10,342 bases of DNA from an uncultured Campylobacter sp. (GTDB lineage: Bacteria > Campylobacterota > Campylobacteria > Campylobacterales > Campylobacteraceae): the NCBI RefSeq assembly GCF_938018145.1, contig NZ_CALIII010000223.1:1-10342 (forward strand). Reading direction: 5' to 3'. The position numbers were made by a program, and so were the translations under genes. The notes under the pieces are model-generated. The model worked only from the letters and a program-made list of their open reading frames with translations. It was not told the DNA's origin and ran no database searches. Shown here piece after piece: positions 1-6,288 of this stretch. Position 1 is the first letter of the stretch, and each line of letters begins with the position of its first letter.

Positions 1-85
1 TTTAAATTTACGACTTCGCTTTTTAAGTTACCTTATACAAAAAACTGTATTTAAATATGAACCCAAATTGGCATATCTCTAGCTT

Positions 86-250
86 CTACAAAAAGTCATA
101 ACTACAAGCATTTAATTTTATGCAAATTCTGTTTTTAATAATCCACAAAAAAGCAATAATAAGCCATGCAATCATGGGAGCTTTAATTAGATTAAAAATG
201 CTCCAAAAACTATCTGTAAATTTTGTTTCAAGTAAAATTTTAAAAATCAT
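86..250 (-). CDS. possible small single-pass membrane protein (54 aa)
   Basis: An ATG at 248-250 opens a 54-codon frame that closes with TAG at 86-88. I do not recognise the product. It starts MIFKILLETKF, has a strongly hydrophobic stretch at about residues 25-38 (APMIAWLIIAFLWII) followed by KNR, which fits one membrane segment with a positive flank, and ends in a polar tail with two cysteines. A TAAAAT box at 278-283 lies a plausible distance upstream, but there is no clear Shine-Dalgarno sequence, which counts against it. Codons are very AT-rich compared with the neighbouring genes. It could be a real small protein, the remnant of a larger membrane gene, or chance in AT-rich DNA. Confidence 0.3.
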   Translation of the reverse strand: MIFKILLETKFTDSFWSIFNLIKAPMIAWLIIAFLWIIKNRICIKLNACSYDFL

Positions 251-329
251 AAATTTCTAAACTCAAATTTTTTACCGATTTTATTTCAAATTTAAAATCC
301 GTTCAAAAAAACCAAGCTAGCAGCCAAAT

Positions 330-349
330 TTTGCCGACTCAACGGCAAA
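330..349 (-). terminator. hairpin after recG, possible terminator
   Basis: A perfect 7-bp inverted repeat, TTTGCCG and CGGCAAA with a 6-nt loop, begins six bases after the recG stop codon. On the minus strand it is followed by only a short T run, with a longer T run about 20 bases further on. It sits where the mqnC operon should end, but the weak T tract leaves its strength uncertain. Confidence 0.5.
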
Positions 350-354
350 TTCAG

Positions 355-2265
355 CTAAATCCCAAGCCTATCCTTCGCCGCTTGCGTGATTTCCTCTTCG
401 TAGTCGTAGTATTCAAACGTCGCGCCGTGCTGAAACGCACCGTTTAGGATGTCGCCGCTTTGGCGATTTTTGAGGTCTATCTCGGCGATCTTAAAGCCAT
501 CCAGCGTCTCGCAAAACTCCCTCAGGCGCGTCGGCGGATTTTTAAGCTTCGTAAATAAAAAGCAAAATCCGCTCCCGCCGTTTCGCCCTACTCGTCCGCG
601 CAGCTGATGCAGGCTCGCTAGACCAAGCCTTTCCGCACCAACGATCACGATCGTGCTAAGCCGCGGCAGCGAGATGCCGACCTCGACCACCGTAGTCGAT
701 AGTAGTACGTCGCCGTGCTCGCGAAATTCACGCAGAACTTGCTCTTTTTCTTTGTCTTTGCCGTGCGTGACATAGACGTTTGTAAAATTTGCCCGCCAAA
801 AATCCTGCGCTTCCTCCAGCCCCTGATAGTTCGAGTTTTCGCTACTCTCAACCAGCGGATAGATCACGGCGACTTGCTTGCCTTTAGCGATTTGCGATTT
901 AATATGCGTTAGCAGCTCGCCAAAGTCCGCACTCTGTAAAATTTGCGTATGGATATGCTTTTCAAAAGGCATCTGCTTTAGAAAGCTAAATTCTGCGAAG
1001 CTGCTTTGTATCATGCTTAGCGTGCGTGGGATCGGCGTTGCTGAAAACTGCACGACGTGAGCCTTGGTCTCGTCCGCTGTTTTTGTTTGCTTATTTCCTT
1101 TTTCGGGTGCGGTTGCGGCTAAATTTACCTGCTCGCCGCCGTCAAATTTATCGTCCGCTTCATCAAGCTGCAAGTCTTGCCCGAGCTCCCCGCTAGCTAG
1201 AGCGTTGATTTTCTCGCGCTGATTCGAGCCGAAACGGTGCTGCTCGTCTATCATCACCAAAGGCGCAGCGGGCAAGCTTTGATAGAGCAAAACATGCGTG
1301 CCGATGATGAGATTTACGCCGTCAAATTCGGGTTTATCGCCGCTTTTAACTAACAAAACGCGCATAAAATCAGGCAGCAAACGCACTGCCTCTGCGTAAA
1401 TTTGCTCGGCCAGTATCGACGTTGGTGCCATGATGAGCGCAGGGCCGGGATAGACGCTAAGCGCGGCGGCTAGCATAACAAGCGTCTTGCCGCTACCGAC
1501 ATCGCCCATCACGACGCGTCGCACTGCCTCCTCGCCGCTAAAGTCCGTGCGCAGATCAGCGATAGCGTTTAGCTGGTCGGAAGTCGGCACAAACGGCAAA
1601 TTTTTAAGCCACGAAGAGATATCAAAAAGCTTGATTTTAGGCGCTTTAAAATGCGTTTTTTTGGCGTTTAGCTTTTTTAGGTAGTTGTAAATTTCAACGA
1701 ATTTTAGCACCTCTTCGCCCGCTTTTTCGCGAACGAGCGCGTCCAGTATCGCCACGCTTTTTTCGTCTCCTCTGTGCAGATCTAGCAAAAACTCAGCCTC
1801 CCTAGGCGCGAGTCCCGCCTCAATCAAATTTGGCGAATTTACGTACTTTTGGATCAAATTTTTAAACGAATCGTCTCTGAGAGAGAGTTTGTATTTGGGT
1901 ATGATTTCGTTTATTTTCGTGACGATTTTTGGATTTGTTAGCTGCCACGAGCCGTAGGCGTAGGCGCATTTGCCGCTTACAAATACGCTTTTGCCGACCT
2001 TAAAAGCGCCGTGATGCCAAGGCTTGGCGTTAAAAATCACGATCTTTACGCTTTGCTCCCACGCCTCGCACCAGCATACGGCGTGTAGCATTCCGCCTTG
2101 GCGATACGCGCTTTTTATCTCCACGGCGACGCTCACGTGCCCGTCTTTTGGTGCGGCGGCTAGGCTCGTATCCTCGAAGCTTTTAGGAAGCTTAAGCGCG
2201 AGGTCGAGCAGAGTGGTTACGCCGATTTTTTTTAGATTGATTTTGTCTTTTTCATCAAATTTCAT
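355..2265 (-). CDS. recG: ATP-dependent DNA helicase RecG
   Basis: RecG is a superfamily 2 motor that remodels stalled replication forks and branch-migrates Holliday junctions. Residues about 45-115 form the OB-fold wedge region. The motor shows Walker A GDVGSGKT (254-261), motif II DEQHRFG (340-346), motif III SATPIPRT (408-415), and the C-terminal motifs STTVVEVGISLP and QLRGRVGR (554-561). At 636 residues it is shorter than the roughly 690-residue E. coli protein. Residues about 355-402, between motifs II and III, are a low-complexity charged insert where most RecG proteins have a short loop. I chose the ATG at 2263-2265, giving MKFDEKDK; a TTG five codons upstream (2278-2280) is open in frame but has no better ribosome site. 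The ATG overlaps the end of the M16 gene by 11 nt, so translation is probably coupled. It is the last gene of its operon. Confidence 0.96.
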   Translation of the reverse strand: MKFDEKDKINLKKIGVTTLLDLALKLPKSFEDTSLAAAPKDGHVSVAVEIKSAYRQGGMLHAVCWCEAWEQSVKIVIFNAKPWHHGAFKVGKSVFVSGKCAYAYGSWQLTNPKIVTKINEIIPKYKLSLRDDSFKNLIQKYVNSPNLIEAGLAPREAEFLLDLHRGDEKSVAILDALVREKAGEEVLKFVEIYNYLKKLNAKKTHFKAPKIKLFDISSWLKNLPFVPTSDQLNAIADLRTDFSGEEAVRRVVMGDVGSGKTLVMLAAALSVYPGPALIMAPTSILAEQIYAEAVRLLPDFMRVLLVKSGDKPEFDGVNLIIGTHVLLYQSLPAAPLVMIDEQHRFGSNQREKINALASGELGQDLQLDEADDKFDGGEQVNLAATAPEKGNKQTKTADETKAHVVQFSATPIPRTLSMIQSSFAEFSFLKQMPFEKHIHTQILQSADFGELLTHIKSQIAKGKQVAVIYPLVESSENSNYQGLEEAQDFWRANFTNVYVTHGKDKEKEQVLREFREHGDVLLSTTVVEVGISLPRLSTIVIVGAERLGLASLHQLRGRVGRNGGSGFCFLFTKLKNPPTRLREFCETLDGFKIAEIDLKNRQSGDILNGAFQHGATFEYYDYEEEITQAAKDRLGI

Positions 2266-3478
2266 TGTAAAGCACGGCAAAACTGAGCTTTTCTATCTCC
2301 GCGTGCTCCGCGATAAACGCGTTTAGCTCGGCAAGCTTTAGCTTTGATATTTTTTCTAGCTCGTCTTTAAAATTTCCTAGTTTAAAGCCGTTATAAAACT
2401 CGCTCTGAGCGATGTTTAAGCGGTTAAAAAGCGTCTCTTGGCGTAGCGGCTGCGAGCCTAACAAAAATCTTTTAGCCTGCGCTAGCTCGCCTGGCTTTAC
2501 GCCGTTTTTGACGAATTTTGCAAATTCGTCTTTCACGACCGCGACCGCCTCGCTCCTGCTCTCGTTTTTGGTTTGCAGATAGCCCCAAATTTGCGAGTGG
2601 CTCAGCGCAAATTCGCTCCTAGCGTACGCCGAATACGCCAGCCCGCGCTTCACGCGGATCTCCTCCATCAGCCTACTGCCAAAGCCGCCTTCGCCCAAAA
2701 TAAACGTCGCTACCTTGGCCTTATATCGCTCTTCGCGGGAAACGTCAAAAGGCGCGCCAAAGTAGATATAGGCTTGCTCGCTAGGCTTGATGATGGCTTT
2801 TTCGCCACATTTTTCATCGGTTTTTAGTAGCTTTAGTTCGCGCGCTTCGCCCTGCTTTAGCGAGCTTAAAATCTCGTCCAAATTTAGCTCCTCTGGCGTC
2901 ACTTCGCCGCCTAGCACTACAAATAAATTTGCCAGATCAAGCTTGCTAGAGATGAAGTTTTTAACGTCGTCTAGAGTGATACTCTCTACGCTTTGCTTCG
3001 TGCCGATGCTAGGCCTTGCTAGATTCGTACCGGGATATAGCAGCCCGTTTAGCGCGACTCTAGCCAGATAGTCGTAGTCGCTCTCGTTGCCAGAAATTTC
3101 ACCCAGCGTCAAAGTTCGCACCTTTTCAAAGCTTTTTTGGCTTAAATTTGGCTCCTCTAAAAGCTCTTTTAGCTTGGCAAGCGCGAAAGAAAAGTGCTCC
3201 TTTAGGCAGTTTAGCTCAAACGCAAACGTCTCAAATCCCGCGCTCGCGTAAAGGCTAATCGCGCGCGTTTCAAGCTCTTTGGCAAAACCAGCCGCGCCCT
3301 TGCTTAGCGTGCCTTCGTCGAAAATTTTCGCGACGAATTTAGCTAGCCCCGCCTTGTCCTCTACGCAAGCTCCGGCAACCTTGAAAATAAGCTTTAGGCT
3401 CACCGCGGGTAGGGTTTTACTAGCCTCGTAAACGGTCGGGATTTGTAAATTTGCGGCTTTTAAATTTATGATTTTCAT
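2255..3478 (-). CDS. M16-family (insulinase-like) protein lacking the zinc motif
   Basis: This 407-residue protein has the M16 fold layout: an N-terminal half with a GLA...EGT segment (residues 44-57) and a C-terminal half carrying GGFGSRLMEEIRVKRGLAYS, a hallmark of the family's second domain. In active M16 enzymes the first half has HxxEH just before the EGT-like segment. Here the matching positions 47-51 read KFVAK, so both histidines and the glutamate are missing. It is therefore probably a non-catalytic subunit or chaperone-like partner. No signal peptide is visible, so a cytoplasmic location is likely. I chose the ATG at 3476-3478: it shares one base with the mqnC stop (TGATG) and has AAAGG eight bases upstream; a TTG one codon earlier is possible. 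I recall that C. jejuni keeps the same mqnC-like, M16, recG order, which would make this an old arrangement. Confidence 0.88.
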   Translation of the reverse strand: MKIINLKAANLQIPTVYEASKTLPAVSLKLIFKVAGACVEDKAGLAKFVAKIFDEGTLSKGAAGFAKELETRAISLYASAGFETFAFELNCLKEHFSFALAKLKELLEEPNLSQKSFEKVRTLTLGEISGNESDYDYLARVALNGLLYPGTNLARPSIGTKQSVESITLDDVKNFISSKLDLANLFVVLGGEVTPEELNLDEILSSLKQGEARELKLLKTDEKCGEKAIIKPSEQAYIYFGAPFDVSREERYKAKVATFILGEGGFGSRLMEEIRVKRGLAYSAYARSEFALSHSQIWGYLQTKNESRSEAVAVVKDEFAKFVKNGVKPGELAQAKRFLLGSQPLRQETLFNRLNIAQSEFYNGFKLGNFKDELEKISKLKLAELNAFIAEHAEIEKLSFAVLYNEI

Positions 3479-4527
3479 CAATAAAACCTTTCTAAAATAT
3501 CGTAATTGGTATTGCGTTTGGCGGGTTTTTCGCCGATATCTTTGATGAGGCGTATCATCTCGTCTTGATTCATGCGGTAGCTAGCGCCGGCGGCCTTGAC
3601 GACGTTTTCCTCCATCATCGTGCTGCCTAGATCATTTGCGCCAAACAGCAGCGCCAGCTGCCCGATGTAGCTGCCCTGCGTGACCCAGCTGCTTTGGATG
3701 TTCGGTACGTTGTCTAAAAACAGCCTAGAGACGGCAAGCAGGCGCAGATAGCGATTCGAGCTTTGCTTTTTGATCTCGGGGTGCTCGGCGGTTAGACGCG
3801 TATTTAGTCCCTGAAAGCTCCATAATATAAACGCTCTAAAGCCGCCAGTCTCATCCTGCAAGCTCCTGATATGCTCCCAGTGCTCCACGATCTCGCGCGT
3901 GGTTTCGACGGTGCCAAACATCATCGTAGCCGTCGTCTTTAGCCCCTCCTCGTGCGCCTCGCGGTGGATGCGTAGCCACGTTTCTACGTCGCATTTTTTA
4001 GGCGCGATCACGTCGCGGACGCGGTCACTAAGTATCTCTGCGCCGGCTCCGGGCATCGAGTAGAGCCCCTTTTCTTGCAGCCTACGTAGCACCTCCCTCG
4101 TGCTGATACGCGAGATCCTAGCGATATAGTCGATCTCGACCGCGGAAAATCCGTGAATCGTGATGCTTGGATATTTTTTTGCTATAAACTCCACGAGATC
4201 CTCGTACCACTCGATTTTTAGCTTCGGATGTACGCCGCCTTGAAATAAAATTTGCGTCCCGCCGATAGCGATGAGCTCCTCGATCTTTTGCCCGATCTCG
4301 TCAAAGCCGAGCACGTAGGCGTCCTCGTCCTTATGATCGCGGTAAAACGCGCAAAATTTACAGTCCACCCAGCACGCGTTCGTGTAGTTGATGTTTCTAT
4401 CCACGATAAAGGTCGTGACGCCGTCAGGGTGCAGCTCGCGCTTGCGCGCTAGAGCCATCGCTCCAAGCTCGTTTAGCTCGGCGTTTTCTATCAAATTTAC
4501 CGCCTCGTCTACGCTTAGTCTAGTCAA
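3478..4527 (-). CDS. mqnC: cyclic dehypoxanthinyl futalosine synthase (MqnC), radical SAM
   Basis: MqnC is a radical SAM enzyme that closes dehypoxanthine futalosine into its cyclic form in the futalosine route to menaquinone, the respiratory quinone of Campylobacter. The 349-residue protein has the cluster motif CxxxCxxC at C52, C56 and C59 (CWVDCKFC), followed by AFYR. MqnC-type blocks follow: QGGVHP, a PGAGAEIL segment, TTATMMFG, GGFRAFILW, SSWVTQG, GANDLGSTMMEENVV and a RNTNYD tail. These favour MqnC over the related aminofutalosine synthase MqnE. The start is TTG (4525-4527), with AAAGGA a few bases upstream and no other start nearby, so the unusual start is well supported. It heads the operon with the M16 protein and recG, whose functions have no obvious link to quinone synthesis. 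Confidence 0.94.
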   Translation of the reverse strand: MTRLSVDEAVNLIENAELNELGAMALARKRELHPDGVTTFIVDRNINYTNACWVDCKFCAFYRDHKDEDAYVLGFDEIGQKIEELIAIGGTQILFQGGVHPKLKIEWYEDLVEFIAKKYPSITIHGFSAVEIDYIARISRISTREVLRRLQEKGLYSMPGAGAEILSDRVRDVIAPKKCDVETWLRIHREAHEEGLKTTATMMFGTVETTREIVEHWEHIRSLQDETGGFRAFILWSFQGLNTRLTAEHPEIKKQSSNRYLRLLAVSRLFLDNVPNIQSSWVTQGSYIGQLALLFGANDLGSTMMEENVVKAAGASYRMNQDEMIRLIKDIGEKPAKRNTNYDILERFY

Positions 4528-4568
4528 ATTTTTCCTTTAAATTTTTTACGCGAGTTTAGCGAAAAACG

Positions 4569-4574
4569 CTTTTA
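4569..4574 (-). promoter_or_regulatory. possible -10 element for the mqnC operon
   Basis: On the minus strand the sequence reads GATAAAAG, one mismatch from the gnTAnAAT pattern typical of Campylobacter housekeeping promoters. It lies about 42 bases before the mqnC TTG. TAAAAT-like boxes further upstream are alternatives, so this assignment is tentative. Confidence 0.3.
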
Positions 4575-4641
4575 TCTTTGATAAATTCACGTCTTTAACG
4601 TCTTGCGGATATCATTTTACGGCATACGCAAAGGAAAAGAA

Positions 4642-4746
4642 ATGATTTTAAAATCCACAAAAGACGCTCTCGAGCTAAAATTTAGCCTTTTGGCGCTAGC
4701 TGCTATGCTCCGCACCGTCACAGATAGTCGATCGCATAAAACCTAG
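4642..4746 (+). CDS. possible small ORF (34 aa) with a good ribosome site
   Basis: An ATG at 4642-4644 is preceded by AAAGGA at about 4630-4635, with a normal gap, and the frame runs 34 codons to TAG. The product starts MILKSTKDALELKF, continues with a short hydrophobic stretch (LLALAAML) and ends in a basic, polar tail. I do not recognise it. It lies upstream of, and in the same direction as, the CxHH lipoprotein gene, but that gene has its own promoter beyond it. It could be a small protein, a leader peptide or chance; the ribosome site is the main argument in favour. Confidence 0.3.
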   Translation: MILKSTKDALELKFSLLALAAMLRTVTDSRSHKT

Positions 4747-4800
4747 AGTCAAATTTGCAACGGCTTTTTAAATTTAACCCGATTTATAAAGCTTAAATTT

Positions 4801-4808
4801 GATAAAAT
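4801..4808 (+). promoter_or_regulatory. extended -10 element for the CxHH lipoprotein gene
   Basis: GATAAAAT matches the gnTAnAAT extended -10 pattern of Campylobacter fully, and the DNA upstream has spaced T runs, as expected where no -35 is used. It would start a transcript at about 4815, some 20 bases before the ATG. A TATAAA at 4785-4790 is a second candidate. Confidence 0.6.
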
Positions 4809-4836
4809 CGCGAGACATTTTATCAAAGGAGAAAAG

Positions 4837-5208
4837 ATGAAAAATTTAGTTTTAGCTGCGATTTTGGCGCTATTTTTTGCAGGCTGCACGGCGAACAAAC
4901 CAGCTCCAGCCGAGCAAAACGCGCAGGAGTATCGCCACGCTACGCAGATAAAAGATGCAAGCTGCCCGCATCACGGCATAGCAAACGCTAGCTGCGCACA
5001 GGCTCACGGCGCGATAAAAGAGTGTCCTCATCACGGAAATCACGGAGCGGATAAAAGCCTGGGCTGCGGCGGCGATAGCGACAAATCAAAGCCATGCCCA
5101 AAATGCGATGCAAAAGCACACGAGTGCGCGCAACATAAAGGCTGCGCTCATCACGGCAAAAGCGGCGCAAGCGACAAAGCGCACGCCTGTCCTCATCACA
5201 AACACTAA
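4837..5208 (+). CDS. Cys/His-rich lipoprotein with four CxHH modules, probable metal binder
   Basis: I do not recognise this 123-residue protein as a named family. A signal peptide ends in the lipobox FAGC, with C17 as the lipidated residue, so it should be anchored in a membrane facing the periplasm or the surface. The mature part has nine further cysteines and fifteen histidines. Four modules stand out: CPHHG (43-47), CPHHG (63-67), CAHHG (103-107) and CPHHKH (118-123). A CPKC pair sits at 87-90, with other single Cys and His between. Linkers are short, polar and rich in Ala, Lys, Gly and Asp, so the chain is probably loosely folded without metal. This suggests binding of a soft or borderline metal such as Cu, Zn or Ni; which one cannot be read from the sequence. 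AAAGGAG at 4825-4831 supports the start. It stands alone, with a promoter before it and a hairpin after it, and no metal transporter next to it. Confidence 0.85.
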   Translation: MKNLVLAAILALFFAGCTANKPAPAEQNAQEYRHATQIKDASCPHHGIANASCAQAHGAIKECPHHGNHGADKSLGCGGDSDKSKPCPKCDAKAHECAQHKGCAHHGKSGASDKAHACPHHKH

Positions 5209-5215
5209 AATTTAA

Positions 5216-5241
5216 TGCGGTCAAGGTCAAATTTGATCGCA
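5216..5241 (+). terminator. stem-loop after the CxHH lipoprotein gene
   Basis: TGCGGTCAA (5216-5224) and TTGATCGCA (5233-5241) can pair over nine positions, one of them a G-U pair, around an 8-nt loop, starting seven bases after the stop codon. No T tract follows, so it may act as a weak or Rho-assisted terminator or protect the 3' end. It contains the palindrome TCAAATTTGA (5227-5236), which recurs at 9048-9057. Confidence 0.4.
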
Positions 5242-5305
5242 CTTCCCCTCAAATTTAGGCCAGCTGGCAACATCAAAATTAAGCTCAAATTTCACCGCAA
5301 AGTAG

Positions 5306-5812
5306 TTAAAAATCGCTTTTAGTCTCGTCGTCTAAAATTTTAAGCAAGTTAGGCATCCTAAACTCGCCGCTCATCCCCTTTACGAGCCGCGCCGCTTCGT
5401 CTAGGTCGGTACCGACAGCGCTAACAAAAAGCGGCCTCTTACTCTCGCCTCTGCAAATTTCTCTTACGAGCTTGCAGCTACCTTTAAAAGGCGATTTGGC
5501 TACGCCCACGACCTGCACTCTGCGCTCCAAGCGCTCGTATAAATGCCCACCCAGACCGTATCTTCCATCGCCATCAAGATAAACGAAACCGTCGATCACG
5601 ATGAGCGAGATATCCCGCACATCCAAATCCTGCAAAAGCGAGACGATGCACGGTAGCTCCCTTTTATAAAAGCTTCCGCTCTCATAGGGCGCCACGTCGT
5701 CTACTACTTTTGAGATGATTTTGAGCGGCTTTTCGTCGCTAAAATTTTCAAACAAAACCCCTACGACTTTAGCCTTACTTCCCGCATAATACGCATCTGC
5801 GGCAAGTTTCAC
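5306..5812 (-). CDS. nfi: endonuclease V (deoxyinosine 3' endonuclease), compact form
   Basis: Endonuclease V nicks DNA one base 3' of deaminated bases, mainly hypoxanthine. The 168-residue protein matches the family core: a first strand LAADAYY with the metal-binding D6, the segment APYESGSFYKRELPC with E52 (the wedge loop PYES lies at 42-45), VIDGFVYLD with D74, GLGGHLYE, GVAKSPF with K106, SKRPLFVSAVG, and a tail GEFRMPNLLKILDD. These acidic residues correspond to D35, E89 and D110 of E. coli Nfi. It is about 55 residues shorter than the E. coli enzyme and lacks the N-terminal helix; the DGFVYLDG loop replaces the E. coli type HGxSHPR segment, a variant I also associate with Bacteroidetes-type family members. 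The start is GTG (5810-5812), with AAAGGA five bases upstream and no ATG nearby. It lies 77 bases after the nfeD gene and may be read from the same transcript. Confidence 0.88.
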   Translation of the reverse strand: MKLAADAYYAGSKAKVVGVLFENFSDEKPLKIISKVVDDVAPYESGSFYKRELPCIVSLLQDLDVRDISLIVIDGFVYLDGDGRYGLGGHLYERLERRVQVVGVAKSPFKGSCKLVREICRGESKRPLFVSAVGTDLDEAARLVKGMSGEFRMPNLLKILDDETKSDF

Positions 5813-5828
5813 CGCTATCCTTTTTTGT

Positions 5829-5893
5829 TTAAATTTGAGCGGCGCAAAAAGACAACTAAAACATCAAAAGCCCCCTCAAAAGCTCAAATTTAA
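5829..5893. repeat. 12-bp perfect inverted repeat between nfeD and endonuclease V
   Basis: TTAAATTTGAGC at 5829-5840 and GCTCAAATTTAA at 5882-5893 are exact reverse complements, separated by 41 bases. The right arm covers the nfeD stop codon and the left arm lies just upstream of the endonuclease V ribosome site. In mRNA it could form a long hairpin that separates or tunes expression of the two genes. Confidence 0.6.
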
Positions 5894-6288
5894 TCCCGCT
5901 GTAAAACGACTTTATTGCCTTTGGTGCCAAGCACGCGCACCTTTGCACCCTCGGCTAAATTTCCGTCGTAGCGCCACAAAGTACCTTTAAAATAAACCAT
6001 ACCCTCTCTGATCTCGCCCTCGCCGCTCTCGTTTAAAAAGTCATCTTTGACCTCGCTTTCGTGCTGGTTAAATTTGGTCTTTAGCGGCTTTCTAAGCGCA
6101 AAAAGCAGGACCAATGAGACGATAGCGATGAGTAAAATTTGATACTCCCAAGCGATATCGATAAAAAATCCCAAAACTCCGACCGCTAAAAATCCAAGCC
6201 CGAAAAATAGCACGAAAAAGCTACCGAGCATAAACTCGAGCATGACTAGCCCGACGCCGGCGGCTAGCATCAAGTACGCGGGTATCAT
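5890..6288 (-). CDS. NfeD-family membrane protein (short form)
   Basis: This 132-residue protein has the layout of short NfeD proteins. Hydrophobic segments lie at about 4-22, 23-43 and 48-65, followed by a polar linker and a C-terminal OB-fold domain at about 88-131 (GMVYFKGTLWRYDG..., GAKVRVLGTKGNKVVLQRD). Short NfeD proteins have no protease domain. They pair with SPFH/stomatin proteins encoded next to them and are thought to support membrane organisation or quality control. The start codon overlaps the stop of the stomatin gene in an ATGA junction (6285-6288), a strong sign of coupled translation and a working pair. The acidic linker at about 74-92 (rich in Glu and Asp) is the least conserved-looking part. 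Confidence 0.9.
   Translation of the reverse strand: MIPAYLMLAAGVGLVMLEFMLGSFFVLFFGLGFLAVGVLGFFIDIAWEYQILLIAIVSLVLLFALRKPLKTKFNQHESEVKDDFLNESGEGEIREGMVYFKGTLWRYDGNLAEGAKVRVLGTKGNKVVLQRD

Larger units (their letters stand above)
1..354. other. AT-rich spacer downstream of recG
   Basis: This stretch is much richer in A and T than the genes to its right. No long reading frame crosses it. It holds a possible small ORF on the minus strand (86-250), a hairpin just behind the recG stop (330-349), and a TATAAG box on the minus strand at 32-37 preceded by a T run, which could be the -10 element of a gene lying left of the window. The last item is weak. I see no RNA gene or mobile-element end here. 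Confidence 0.5.
4528..4836. other. divergent spacer between mqnC and the CxHH lipoprotein gene
   Basis: This spacer holds the mqnC ribosome site (AAAGGA at about 4533-4538, read on the minus strand), a possible leftward -10 box (TAAAAG, 4569-4574), a possible 34-codon plus-strand ORF (4642-4746), and the promoter and ribosome site of the lipoprotein gene at its right end. Six AAATTT sites lie in it. I see no RNA gene. Confidence 0.6.

Noticed and set aside
32..37. Leftward promoter TATAAG at the window edge
   Set aside because: The box is plausible, but no downstream gene can be seen, so it is only mentioned in the spacer note.
2266..2280. TTG start for recG five codons upstream
   Set aside because: The downstream ATG gives a normal N-terminus; the TTG has no well-placed ribosome site of its own.
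2024..2326. 100-codon open frame on the plus strand over the start of recG
   Set aside because: It is antisense to recG and the M16 gene, has no ribosome site, and its product shows no domain.
4988..5242. 84-codon frame on the minus strand across the CxHH lipoprotein gene
   Set aside because: The plus-strand frame has a lipobox, promoter and ribosome site; the minus frame is an Arg/Leu-rich mirror without these.
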